NCBI GenBank assembly: GCA_023512835.1
Contig: CM042087.1
Coordinates: 19,969,260 to 20,033,259 of the forward strand
Source: Taxillus chinensis
Taxonomy: Eukaryota > Streptophyta > Magnoliopsida > Santalales > Loranthaceae
DNA: 64,000 nucleotides
Reading direction: 5' to 3'
The translations under genes and the position numbers were made by a program. This document shows positions 46,399 through 57,858 of this stretch, piece by piece. Under the pieces are notes generated by a model. It worked only from the letters and a program-made list of their open reading frames with translations. It did not search any database and had not been told where the DNA came from. The first letter of the stretch is position 1, and every line of letters begins with the position of its first letter.

Positions 46399-46593
46399 CT
46401 GTTTGAAAAAGTCTGACTTACTCAACTATATATGATAATGCACGTGCCATGAAATGCAAAGGGATGTTTTAAAAAAAGTTTCATTTTATTCCCATTTTCA
46501 AAATAAAGGTTACAACAAATTCAGATTTGAAAATAAAAAAAACAACAAAAAGAAAACATTAAAATGCCCCAGCAGGTTCCTTGAACCGTTTAC
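46399..46593 (-). other. Putative spliceable intron between protease and RT of Tat-A
   Basis: On the minus strand a donor GTAAAC starts at 46,593 and an acceptor TTTTTCAAACAG ends at 46,399. The 195 bases between are AT-rich and contain the TAA that ends the protease frame. Removing them joins the two frames without a shift, giving LPIM-YDKFRDMVRK. Ogre-type Tat elements are known to have an intron at this place. Splicing here is inference. Confidence 0.6.
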
Positions 46594-47717
46594 ATGATAG
46601 GGAGGTCCAAGCTTTTCCAGTTATCCAATTGCTGTCCCGGATCTCCTTGGCATACCCGAACCAGTTCTGACACTTCATTGTCATCCCCTATAGCGGCCAC
46701 TGTCTCTTCCCTCTGATTTATGAATCCCGCGCTCCTGAATGTAGCTCTAAGCGGTGGGAAAATCATCTTCTGTTCTTGGAAAGCTCTTTTCTCCAGCTTA
46801 TCCAGTCGGCTATCCCTTCTTCTTGAGGTCTCTAATCGCCTGTTAGCTTTAGTGGGCTTGTAGCCTAACCCAAATCTTCCAATTGTGCTTCGAATGGTAA
46901 TGGGTTCTTTGATCCCTTGTCCTTGCAAGCCTAATCCTTTTCCTGCTTTGTGGCCCAACTTTAGCATGACTAATGCTACCATCTTCGATGCCTTTGGTAA
47001 TTGCGTCCCACCATCCTGATCAGTTATGGGGTTTGGAAGGTAGGTTGCATTGACGACCTCGAATGAGCGGAAGGAACATTCTGGGATATCTTCACTACTT
47101 TCAATGTAGGGGACAGAGAGAGGTTTGGTGACAAGGATTTCTGTTTCTCCGGACACGCATATGAGTTTTCCGTCTACAATGAATTTAACCTTTTGATGGA
47201 GGGTTGAGGTAATTGCCCTTGCTGCATGAATCCATGGCCTTCCCAGTAGGCAGCTATAGTAAGGAGCGATATCCATGACTTGGAACTCCACAGTGAATGT
47301 ACTTGGACCGATTTGTAGCGGTACATCTAGGGTTCTTACTACTTCTCACTTTTCTCCATCGAAAGCCCTGACAATCATGTTGGTGGGGCAGATGTAAGAC
47401 GGGTCCATCGGTAGTTGCTTTAGAATGGGAGCTAGCATAATGTTCAAAGAAGATCCGTTATCAATTAACACACGTGAGATGATGTGGTCCTTGCACTTAA
47501 CAGAAATATGCAAAGCTTTGATATGTCCAACACCTTCTTGAGGGAGCTCTTCTTCACTGAAGCTGAGAAAGTTACTCACCACAATATTATTTGCAATCCC
47601 ATCTAAGTTCTCCACAGAAATGGATGGAGGAACGTAAGCTTTGCTCAAGACCTTCATAAGGGTTTCCCGGTGTGGAGTAGAATCCATAAGCAAAGATAAT
47701 AATGAGATGCGTGCTGG
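46590..47717 (-). pseudogene. Aspartic protease and G-patch of Tat-A
   Basis: On the minus strand a conserved block (PARISLLSLLMDSTPHRETL) starts near 47,715. The active site reads VLIDNGSSLNIM (about 47,470), the DNGS form usual in Tat. After a TGA at 47,346-47,348, where the frame expects Arg (CGA), come MDIAPYYSCLLGRPWIHAA (about 47,275) and a glycine-rich G-patch, LGHKAGKGLGLQGQGI (about 46,960-46,915). A Gln/Arg-rich tail follows. The frame is the same throughout, so only nonsense changes separate the parts. Confidence 0.87.
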
Positions 47718-48429
47718 CTACCGACTCAATTGATCAATGATGTTGTATTCACTCTGTTTAATCAGCTTCAGAAACTCAGTTACCTCCTCTTCTGAGATAG
47801 AAGTATTTTTGTTAGCTGATATCGGTTTTGGAATGATATCTTGCTCTACGGCTTTGCCTTTATCAGCTTTGTTGATTTCTTGCGGTGTGTATGAACGACC
47901 ACTTCTTGTCTTCTTCTCTTCTATAGGAACCCTGCAATGACAGACTTGCAGTGATAGTTCCATGGGACTGCTTTATCATCCTTGTATGGGAAAGGCGACG
48001 GCTCCTGAATAGTAAGGGTTTTGACCTTTTGCATCAATGAGTCGGCCTTCGGCTTCTCCGTGTACTGGATAATTAGGGGTTTCGGTGCCCCAGGCTTGGG
48101 TGCCACTTGTGACCTATCAGTGGAGGCCATACAGGCCTCACGATATACCTCTAACTTTGAAATCTCCAGTCTCTTGGACCGCTTCTTGAAATTCTTCACA
48201 TTCCTCTAAGTCGTGTCCATAAGCTGTCTTGTGATAGAGGCATCGCTTCCTTCAGTTGTTGCCCCTATTGGCATCAGTCACATCCTTGGTCACTATGAAT
48301 CCATTCTTGTTTAGGGTCATGAATAATTGATACTTGTCCGTCTTGATTATGGAATCCTGTCTAGGAGAATTTCCATATTCGGCTATTACATGGGCAACAT
48401 TGCCTGATTGTTCGGAAGAGGGTTGGTAC
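47718..48429 (-). pseudogene. gag: gag C-terminal part of Tat-A
   Basis: The minus strand gives the end of Gag only: CLYHKTAYGHDLEECEEF (about 48,240-48,190) and then a Lys/Pro-rich tail. ITKPISANKN-like and EEEVTEFLKLIKQSEYNIID (about 47,800-47,740) lead into the protease after a TAG at 47,718. The gag stops at 48,429, directly against the Tat-B LTR tip; its N-terminal two thirds lie beyond the insertion. Confidence 0.8.
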
Positions 48430-51400
48430 TGTCATCACCGGTTTTCGTCCGGGCCCGTTTGGGGTGAGCTCAAACTAAACCAATGGTGAGAAATTTAGAG
48501 TCGCCACCAACGTGTAGGGAAGGATTAGCACCCCCACGGCGTCCTTTCGGTATCTAATTTAGGAGGAGGAGGTTTTTGTTTTTTGTTTGTACCGCCATGC
48601 TGGGTTAAGTTTCCTAAAGAGTCTATGATTTTTATTTGGCTAAGTTATTTGTTAAATTTATAGTTAAAATTGATTTACACTAAATCCCTAAAGGGAATTC
48701 TCAAAGTTTTGGGTTTTTGTTTGAAGTGAAGAATAAGATCCTATAGGTTGATGTTGGTTTTTGGCTTTGCTCTTGCAAATTGAAGTCCTAAAAAATGTTT
48801 TAATTTTCCCTTTTTTTTGGTTTGGGTTAAAAAATATACACATTTTTTTGTTTTTTGTATTTTGTAGAAACGTTTTGTTTTTTTACCTTGTTTTGTTTTT
48901 TTTTGGTTTTGTTTTGTTTTATTTTATTTTTTTTTGTTTTGTCCTTTTTTTGGTTTTGGAAATTGAAGTACTAATTTTGGTTTTCTTCCTCTTTTTTTTT
49001 TAAAACATGAAAACTTTTTTTTTTGTTTTTGTTTGGTTTTTTGTTGGAACCTTTCTTCCTTTCCTCTTTTTTTTTTTTTTGCAAACCCAAAATCTTAAAG
49101 CAAAGTCAGGAACATATGCATGAAAATAAAAAAACGTGGAGTGTGTGATTATGGCATCCACAAAAGAAAAATAAAATCACTCTTTTTTTTCTTTTTTCTT
49201 TTTTATCTTCTCCCTTTGCTCTCTCTCTTTTTCTTTCTTTGTTGTTTTTTTGTTTGCTATACTTTACATATTACAACATACACATATACAAAGGAAAGGG
49301 AAATACAAAGGAAACACAACGCAATAAATAAAAGAAAAAAGAAAAAGAAATACAAGGAAATATTAAGAATTACATCAAATATCAATGTAAATAAGCTGAA
49401 AAGTAATGAAGAAATAAGAGCTGAACCGACTTTGGGGCTTACAACACCAATCTTCTGTTTGAGCTCCCGCCGGCGCTGATAGTCACTTGCTCGAATTAGA
49501 ACCAACAGATCTGGCATCGGGACTTGTGAAGAGGCTTTCCTGGTATTTGGTGATAGGAGGGCTGAAGTGGGCGTAAGAGAAAGAGAGGGCTGAAGTTGGA
49601 GTTGTTTTCTGTGTTTTTTTTTTTGCTGAAAAAAGGAACTGGAACGAGATAGGAGGGAAAGGGGATGCAGGGGCGATGTTTGATTGCAGAATAGCAGAAA
49701 GACTGAGCGTTTTTTTAGGATGAATCAAGAGAGGATGGCAATCGGGGAGGCGTTTTTTTTCTTTGCGTTACCTCTCTCTTTTTTTTCGGGTTTTGGATTT
49801 CTCTCTTCTTCTTTTGAACTCGGGCGTTTTTTTTTTGTCGAGGAGTCTCTCTCTCTCTTTTTTTTTTTTGCAGGGAGGAAGCTGGGGTGGAAATTTTTTT
49901 TTTTTGCGTGGGAATCTTAGGCGTGATCTCTTTCCCTTTTCTGTCTTTCTTTTTTTTTTTGCTCTCTCTGTTTTTTTTGCTCTCTCTAGTTTGCAGGTTT
50001 CTTTTCCCACGATGATGGCTCTCTCTTGCACAGAACCGAAGACCGCATCTTAACGGGCTGCAAAATTTTTTTGGCTGGACTCATTAATTGCTGCAATAAA
50101 TGTTTTGTCGGGTGTATTATTATTTCCAGCTTTATTAATTCGTAGATTCGGTGCTTGGTCGGGTGGACGGCTTGTGCCAAAAACAGGACAGCTCGTGATT
50201 GCCTTTTGAATTTGTATTTTAAAGACATGTGACCGACGGTATGATTCTTTGTCAGGAGGCTAGCGTAGAAGACAGGTCTTGTGAACAACCAGCGAGAGAA
50301 AAACAAAGCCAGCGAGAAAAGCCAACGATAAAAGCCATTAGCGACGGTCAAAAGGCAAAGGGTCAAAATCTCGGTAGGGTCGAAGTGTCGGCGGGTCGAA
50401 GTGTCGGCAGGGTCGAAGCTTCGGTGGGACGAAATTTCGGTAGGTCGAAGGTCAACAGTCAACGGGTCGAAGTGTCGGCAGGTCGAAGGTCAACGGTCAA
50501 CAGGTCGAAAGCTTACAGGCATCTGGGTCAAAGTTCGAAGGTCGGCAGGTAAGGTTTATAGGCTTCGCGTGTCCAGGGTCGAAGGGTCGAAGGTCGAAGT
50601 GTTGGCAGGTCAACGGTCAACGGCCAACGGGTCGAAGGTTCGCAGGTCAAGGCGTCGTAAGTCGCGGGTCAAAGGCGTCGCGGTCGGTGTCGTAAGTCGT
50701 GGGCATCGTAAGTCATGGGGTTCGAAGGTCCGAAGGGGCGAGTCGTGGGTCGGAGTGTCGGCAGCGGGGCTTCGAGGCTTCGAATCTTTGAGGCTTCGAG
50801 GCTTCGAGGCTTCGGGGCTTTGAGGCTTCGAGGCTTCGGGGCTTCGATGCTTCGATGCTTCGGGGCTTCGAGGCTTCGAAGGTCAATGGGTCGAAGTGTC
50901 GGCATGTCAACGGTCAACAATCAACCCCGAAGTTTTTTTTTTTTTGAAACTTTTTTTTTTAACTTTTAATTACCTTCTTACTTTCACCTAAAATGCAAAA
51001 ATGGATAACTTTCCAGGGATTGTTTGGGGAGATCCGTATTCGCTTAAATTGACGCTTTGAAGAATTTCGCATGGTCACCTTTTCGGGCAATTTGACCAGG
51101 GGCATTGACCGTCTTTTGGCAAGTTTCGACTTTTTCTAATGAAAGTTGTTTTGGTCATAACTTCTTCATTTTAAGTCCGATTTGAGCTCGGTCAAGTGCG
51201 TTAATCTCCAATTTTTATCCTCTATCACCTGGTGTTGGTCTTGGGGCACTTCAAGTACTTGTAGCAGAAGTCATTAATTTTGAACTCCCCGTCCGTGTCA
51301 ATTGTATCCATCTCGTGCAAATTGGGGCTAACATCAATTCCGAACCATTCCTTGGAAGTATGGGATCATTGTGGACCTATTCAACAAGGTATATGGCATG

Positions 51401-51460
51401 GGCAGAAAGGTATATCAAATGGGGTTAGTATGTCTAACCCGGAAAAAATGGGGTCCAACA
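48430..51460 (-). repeat. 3' LTR of Tat-B (3,031 bases)
   Basis: The tips are TGTCATCACC and GGGGTCCAACA. The segment 48,760-49,970 is very T-rich on the + strand, with many runs of 8-13 T. The segment 50,360-50,670 repeats GGGTCGAAG and GGTCAACGGTCAAC words, and 50,765-50,885 repeats GAGGCTTCG about a dozen times. Open frames here follow the low complexity and are not genes. Confidence 0.87.
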
Positions 51461-53640
51461 GTTGCCCCTCTTTGTGCACTATTTGTATACAAACAGCGTA
51501 CAAAGATAAAAGGGAGTCATTTTGGACAGGTTGGAGCACTTACCTGACTTACCTAGAGGAAAAAGTGCGACGGTTGGGTCTGTCCCCGGAGTGAAAAGCA
51601 GCTTCACAGGCCGGTGGACTTGGATAATACTTTGATGCGGCATCTGAGGCTGCCTACGATATAAAGATATTGGAGATTGAAAACCTGCATCAATGAAAGG
51701 CTTCAACTGAAAAAAGGAAAAGGCCCACAACAATGATGGGTGTGAACTAAAAGTTGAAAGGCCCACAGCAACGATAGGCTCGAATTGAAAAATGGAAAAG
51801 GCCCACAACAAGATGGATGTGAACTAAAAATTGAAAGGCCCACAGCAACGATAGGCTTGAACTGAAAATGGATAGCCCACAGCAACGATAGGCTTGAATT
51901 GAAAACGGATAGCCCATAGAAACGATAGGCTTGAATTGAAAATGGATAGCCCATAGCAACGATAGGCTTGAATTGAAAATGGATAGCCCACAGCAATGAT
52001 AGGCTTGAATTGAAAACGGATAGCCCACAGCAACGATAGGCTTGAATTGAAAATGGATAGCCCACAGCAACGATAGGCTTGAATTGAAAATGGAAAGCCC
52101 ACAGCAACGATAGGCTTGAACTAAAAATGGATAGCCCACAACAACGATAGGCTTGAATTGAAAATGGATAGCCCACAACAATGATAGGCTTGAATTGAAA
52201 ACGGATAGCCCACAACAACGATAGGCTTGAATTGAAAATGGATAGCCCACAGCAACGATAGGCTTAAATTGAAAACGGATAGCCCACAACAACGATAGGC
52301 TTGAATTGAAAACGGAAAGCCCACAGCAACGATAGGCTTAAATTGGGAATGGATAGCCCACAACAACGATAGGCTTGAATTGAAAATGGATAGCCCACAT
52401 CAACGATAGGCTTGAATTGAAAATGGATAGCCCAAAGCAACGATAGGCTTGAATTGAAAATGGAAAGCCCACAGCAACGATAGGCTTAAATTGGGAAGAC
52501 TTGCTGGAGACATCAAATGGTATTTGGGGAAATGCTTTAAGGAATTGGGGAGTTTGGGAAGTAACTCAATTTGAACTCCCTCTACGAGTTCACTCAAGGA
52601 GATCGCTCTACGAGGTGACCCAAAATGGGAAAAGTTTGTCAAGTGCCAAAGGGATGCGTTTAGACTTTGGGGAAATTGCAAGGGAAGAGGTGTATAGTTG
52701 AACGAAGAAAGCTAGGATAGCTTGAAGAGAAGTTTCTTGAGTATGAGCTCCTAGGATCTCCCGAGGCGGCAACATTCCTGCAATTACGAGTATGTTGAAT
52801 GTATGCCAATGATGCATGGAATGCAATGTGTTGTATGCGGGGATGCATAAACCTCAACTTGTGGTGAAATATGATGCAATGTGATGCAATGCAATGTATG
52901 CATCGAATGCCATGTGATGTATCACCGAGGGTTTGTCAGGATGAAAATGTCGTTGGAGAGGTTGGCTAACATTTAACTTGTTGGGGCACAATGTTCTCTT
53001 TGGATGGAGAGTCCGTCCTGTCTTTGCCGGGGAACTCCCTGTTGTGCATGAAGGGTCTGTTAAATTTCGCTTCGCCATATTAAGGAGCTTGACTTGACGG
53101 CTTCTCTGGGGATAGTGATATTCGTGGAGATATGAGTACTTTGAGTTGGGGGCCTTAAGTTGTTTGGGGATTTTGAGCTTGGCCCTACTCATAAAGCAAT
53201 GCTAGAAGAGCTTACCTGGGGATTTAAGATGTTCTACTTAAATGTGAAATGAAGACGATGTAACATGATTAAAGAGATAAAGAAGATTTTTGCTGGTTTA
53301 ATTCCACAAAACATATTTATATGATAAAAAGTGTCCTATTGTTATAATATGATAAACGAATCACAAGTCTTTAAATGTATAATGTACAAATTTGATTCGA
53401 GTGTGCCTGAGGTTTGACCAAGTCTTCCAATTGTTTGCAGCCATTGTTTTTGGATGATGTTGTCTCTACTGCTTGCAACGGACCCTATTTGTTGTGGTCC
53501 TGATCCTTTCAGTTTCTGACTGAACTGATTTCACCCTTCAAGATTTATTGTTGGCTTTGTATTTTACCCTTGATGCCCTTTCAAGTTTTCACCAAGTCTG
53601 CCTTTGTTTTCTCTTTTGTCTTTTGTTGGAGCTTTGTAAT
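51461..53640 (-). other. Polypurine tract and 3' untranslated region of Tat-B
   Basis: The minus strand reads AAAGAGGGGCAAC next to the LTR (51,473-51,461). The 37-base repeat array is at 51,690-52,490. CTCCCTCTACGAGTTCACTC (about 52,578) and GTATTTTACCCTTGATGCCC (about 53,562) match Tat-A. No gene is seen. Confidence 0.82.
51690..52490 (-). repeat. 37-base tandem array in Tat-B
   Basis: The unit contains AGCCCACAGCAACGATAGGC and TTGAATTGAAAATGG. About 18 regular copies run from 51,845 to 52,490, preceded by about four degenerate copies in which two variants alternate. Because 37 is not a multiple of three, any frame gives a 37-residue repeat peptide; the resulting long minus-strand frames are artefacts. 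Confidence 0.92.
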
Positions 53641-54874
53641 TGATGGTCCCTTGGAGCCTAGAGGGGGGGTGAATAGGCTCTCGAAACTCTTTCTAATCTC
53701 TTAAGACACAAACACTTATCCAGGTTAAGTGATAGAATCACTAGGAAGATAACTGGATAGTGGAAGTATTTTGTTTTATTATCAAAAGATAAATACAACA
53801 AAATAGAAGCAAGACTCTCTTACACTCTGTTTACAAAGGGATTCACACACTAGCCTATTTCTATCTTTTTAAGTCTTGTGCATACATAGGGTTGATCTTA
53901 GCTTGCTTACCCTTTTTTTTACGCAAATGTATGAGTATGAATATTTATACAAACATTCCTAAGAGACAACCTTGGAACTTGTAGTTCCGGAATGCGTTTA
54001 GCACTAACTATTCCTCGGTAATCTCTCTACCTTGACTGCTGCGGTTTGTGGAGCTCAAGATCTTGGGTTTGAAGAGTATAAGTGCCTTTGTGAGTTCCCA
54101 AATATAATTGAGGTTGTGTCCACATATCCGGGCGATCCACGTGTAAGATTCTTCTGGTTCTCAACGAGTTTGTCTTACATCGGGACACCACGAGCTGATA
54201 ACTTTAAATGCGGTAGTTTGAAGTAGCATCTTCTTGGTCCGGTGTAATTTTCCTTACTCCGTTGCTAATGAAGCTCGGAACCTTACTCCGTGTCAGTAGT
54301 TGCTTACTTCGTATCTATTAGGTCTGGAATCCTTAGTCCGTGTCGCGCTTCCTTATTCCGCATGTAAGTTCCTTACTCCGTATGTAAGTTCCTTACTCCA
54401 TATGTAAGTTCGTTACTCCGTATGTAAGTTCCTTACTCCGTATGAGTGAGTGGCCCGGATTCCTCACTCCGCATCTAGTTTCTTTACTCCGTGCGAATAA
54501 AGACTCGGGTCCTTATTCCACATCAATACTTCCTTACTCCGTATGTATGAAAGACTCGGATGCCTTACTCTGTGTCTTCTTTGGTTCGCTTGAGGCATTA
54601 GGAACAGATTCTGTAATCCTTAGCTTTTAAGTTCTTAGTCCGTACGAATGTTCCTTATTCAGTATGTATTGGTGACTTGGTTATTTACCAAGTGTTTGAC
54701 GACACTCACTCTTGTTCGGATCGGGATTATGTATCCTGTCCTTAGCTTTGCTCTCACGAGTGTATCTATGGATTAATAACATATCTTCCGCAACGATCAA
54801 AGAAACACAAAAGATCTCGGATCAAATTACATAAGGCTTTATCAGCATTATCCAAATTAGGGCTTGATCCAACA
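53641..54874 (-). repeat. 3' LTR of Copia-2 (1,234 bases)
   Basis: The + strand starts TGATGGTCCC and ends TTGATCCAACA. The U3 array of CTTACTCCG words spans 54,250-54,680. The TATA box (minus) is at 53,942-53,949. It is uninterrupted at the site where Copia-1 carries Gypsy-2. Confidence 0.94.
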
Positions 54875-55059
54875 ATCTCCCCCAATTATGGATATGCCCA
54901 AACACTTTGCAATCTGATCGGTAAGCGGTGCAAAAAGATAACATACAGAATATGCATCACAACCAATGTCATTCATCGACAACCAGAATACAATTCAGCC
55001 TTTATACAAGATTTTCATTAAGGTACATAAGGCTTACTATACTTGAAGATCATAGTTCT

Positions 55060-55982
55060 TGCTTTCTCTCTAAGCTCCATTGTCCGCTTCATCGTATAAG
55101 TGGTGTGTTAGCTCCAAGATTTGTCCACAGTTAAGAATGACTTGATGAAGTAACGAGACAAAGGCCCCGCAGCCTATCTCCATTCGGCCGTTGTGGCACT
55201 TGCTTCTTGCCCCGAAATGTCGCCTTGACTTTTCGGTTGGACTCAAGGGTGTGATGCCCAACTCTTCATATAATCCAGCTTTCTTCACGACTTAATCGGC
55301 ACTGAGACATAGTGGTTCCCATTGATTCTTTCTTACATAATGCTCCACAATCTGATGAGAATCAATCAGAATCATTTGTTTGGACTGAATCATGAAGACA
55401 ACCATCATAAAATGTGGTGACATGATCCGGTACGGAATGAGGATAGTTGAGAGAGTTTTCCATGACTTGCTATCCTCAGCAGTTCCGTCGATGAAGGACT
55501 GAATGAGATCTACACTACGAAGATAGCCTTCATTCCAGCACGGCAGAACTTCAAACAAGTGCCCATCCTTATATAGAGATGGAAACAGCCTCATCTCCAT
55601 TTTAGCACCCTAGTGAAGTTGTCAATGTCTTCTGTTATAAAGAGTCCTTTTTCCGAACAAAGGGTCTGAATGTCGTCCGGGGAAAAAGGGTACAGGTCGG
55701 AGAGACATCTTCTCTTGGCAGAAGACACAGCATAGGACTTCATTGCCTTACGCACGCTTCCATCTGCATCAGAAGGGTCACACACCGCGTATGATGGGAG
55801 GAAGGTGTCAACTGCGGATGGAGAGGATGGAGGAAGAGCTGCACTTGAGGAGCTTGGCTGAGAGAAGCGGCTACGTTTGGGAATTTGGACTCCCTGGAGC
55901 AATGAAGAGGCAGGCCGCTTCTCAGCACAAGTGGATGGTTGTGGTATAGGAGGAGCAGAAGGATCAGATGAGACTTTCTCCC
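55060..55982 (-). pseudogene. Extra gene of Copia-2, C-terminal part with Ulp1-like domain
   Basis: On the minus strand: linker (VQIPKRSRFSQPSSSS, about 55,895), KRRCLSDLYPFSPDDIQTL (about 55,715), EMRLFPSLYKDGHLFEVLPC (about 55,597-55,540), the His block SPHFMMVVF (about 55,420) and the Asp block MILIDSHQ (about 55,370). The Cys block MEIGCGAFV (about 55,180) is in a shifted frame. It matches Copia-1 closely in all these blocks, with different breaks. The protease-like fold is inferred from the order His, Asp, Cys. Confidence 0.72.
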
Positions 55983-57853
55983 TGTCACGCCCCGGTTTTC
56001 CAACCCGAGGAGACCGGAACGTGACCCTCCCTTTACCTGGGTTTGGATAAAGGGGTAGGATACAACATACACTTCACATTTTATTTTCAGAGACCAAAAT
56101 CACATAATTATTAAATTCAAACCACATGCCTTTATTATGTTTCAAACTTCATTATAAAATCTCCCCGCTGGGGTTACAAGGCCTCAACGAAATTACATAA
56201 CACAAATTACATAACATAAAACAAAGCCACAAAATGGAACTCCTCCACCTAACGCCAGTAGGTTCCTGCAAGAAAACACACCACAGTAGGAGGGGTGAGC
56301 AACCATAGCTCAGTAGGGATCATGTCTCCCCAACCCATCCCATGCTCCTAGCATCTACATGACATGTGTACGAGTGCGATGTCGTGATACATTCCAACAG
56401 ATATAATAATAAACCACCAGCAAATACAATCATTTCTACATTCACACAGGCTAACACTTTAACCACAAGTGATTTAACCGCCTCTTCAGGCCAATGATTC
56501 AAGTGATTTAACCGCCTCTTCAGGCCAATGATTTAACCGCCTCTCAGGCAAATAGTTTAACCGCCTCTCGGGCATAGTTTCCCTGACCTCACAGGCTAAC
56601 ACAAAACAGTCCCCAGGCTTCCACGGCCACCGGGTGTACAAGCAAACACGCAAAGACATAAGGTCATATAGGCATAACATCAAACACTTAATATGCTTAG
56701 TCACACGGGAATAACGTCGAACACTTAGCATGCATATATTCACAGGCTCACAAACCCGGCCACACGGATATTATTTCAAACACATAATATGCATAGCCTC
56801 ACAGGCATTATTTCAAACACGTTACGAGCATACACACAGGCATATTCACACAGGCATTTTATCGAACACTTAACATGCACTAACCACCCAACCTCGAAAT
56901 CACACCAAAACGCCATTGAAGGCCAACATTCATATAGGAGGTCACACCTATATGAATTTACATATAAATAATATAACAATAACAATAGAAACTCGAGAAA
57001 CCCTCTACACAGGGCCTAACCCGGAACAGGACCAGGTGAGATAGAACCCCTACCTTGAAAACGTCCTCCGGCTCTTGCTTCCACGCTAGACGTTGTCTTC
57101 CCCACGCACGACGCTCCGGCGGCAAGCCGCAGCTCTCCTTCTTTCCCCCCCCCCTCTCTCTCTCTCTCTCTCTGCGACGGCTGAAAAGAACACTAACCCT
57201 AGAACAAGGAGTCTCCTCATCCTTATATAGACCTCCCACTATCAAAACGACGTAGTTTTGATTAAGTGAAACCCAGGATCAAAACGACGTAGTTTTGATT
57301 ACACAAGCTACAACCTTTCCGCATCTATACACACCAAAATACTCACTATTCCAACCTGGTCCTTTGGGAAAAGATGACTAGAATAACAAAACTAAGGTAA
57401 CCATGCAAAAATATGCCTGCACGCCAATTTGAACGCCAATTCCCCAATTGGCGTGCAGCTCCAAATGCATTCAAACTTTACCCTAAGCCTCCTTACATCT
57501 TGTAGAGGCCTGAGAAGCAAAAAATATGCTTGCACGTGAAATGGGTGAATTCACGTGCAGCTCCGAATGCTCTGAAATTTCTGTGGTAGGTAGAGGACCT
57601 CATTCTAAGCAACTTTTGTTCTTGCACGCCAATTGTTTGAGGCCATCTACTATATCAAAAGTGAGCTCCAAAATCTGCCAAAACAGCTTAAAATTGCATG
57701 TATATGCATAGTATCTTCCTAGGGCATAAATGCACGTTATCACTTGTCACATGTACCTCCCAAAAGTCCCATCTTGGGCTCATCTCTTACCTCCAACTGG
57801 TGCACCAACATCCAAGGTGTTTGTGGTTAACTTTTTACACACGGGTCATTACA
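55983..57853 (-). mobile_element. Solo LTR of the chromovirus family inside the Copia-2 extra gene
   Basis: One LTR of 1,871 bases with no internal region starts TGTCACGCCCCGG and ends GGTCATTACA. It is flanked on both sides by CTCCC (55,978-55,982 and 57,854-57,858), a perfect five-base target duplication. Copia-1 shows the empty site at about 17,415-17,425. On the minus strand it has a TATA box at 57,222-57,230 and two ACGT modules at 57,242-57,300. Solo LTRs arise by recombination between the two LTRs of a full element. Confidence 0.95.
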
Positions 57854-57858
57854 CTCCC

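Larger units (their letters stand above)
37934..48429 (-). mobile_element. Tat-A: Tat/Ogre-type Ty3/gypsy element, gag cut by Tat-B
   Basis: On the minus strand the order is partial gag, protease with a G-patch, a putative intron, RT, RNase H, a second (archaeal-type) RNase H, integrase, a long 3' untranslated region with tandem repeats, polypurine tract, and a 3.1 kb 3' LTR. The G-patch, the DNGS protease, the second RNase H and the large LTR mark the Tat lineage. The 5' LTR, primer-binding site and gag start lie beyond Tat-B and Copia-2, outside the window. Confidence 0.9.
48430..53640 (-). mobile_element. Tat-B: 3' LTR and 3' untranslated region, cut by Copia-2
   Basis: The + strand begins TGTCATCACCGG inside the gag of Tat-A. 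The LTR ends at 51,460, followed by the polypurine tract and a repeat-rich 3' region homologous to that of Tat-A. At 53,640 it stops where the Copia-2 LTR (TGATGGTCCC) begins. The coding part is outside the window. The five bases to the left of its tip are GGTAC. Confidence 0.85.

Noticed and set aside
48430..51460. Reading the Tat-B LTR as the 5' LTR of Tat-A
   Set aside because: The polypurine tract lies on its far side, no primer-binding site follows it toward Tat-A gag, and its inner repeats differ from the Tat-A LTR. It is the 3' LTR of a second element.
51703..52366. Long minus-strand frames coding a repeat peptide (LWAIHFQFKPIVAVGYPF)
   Set aside because: It is a by-product of the 37-base tandem array, which reads through in every frame; there is no start context or domain.
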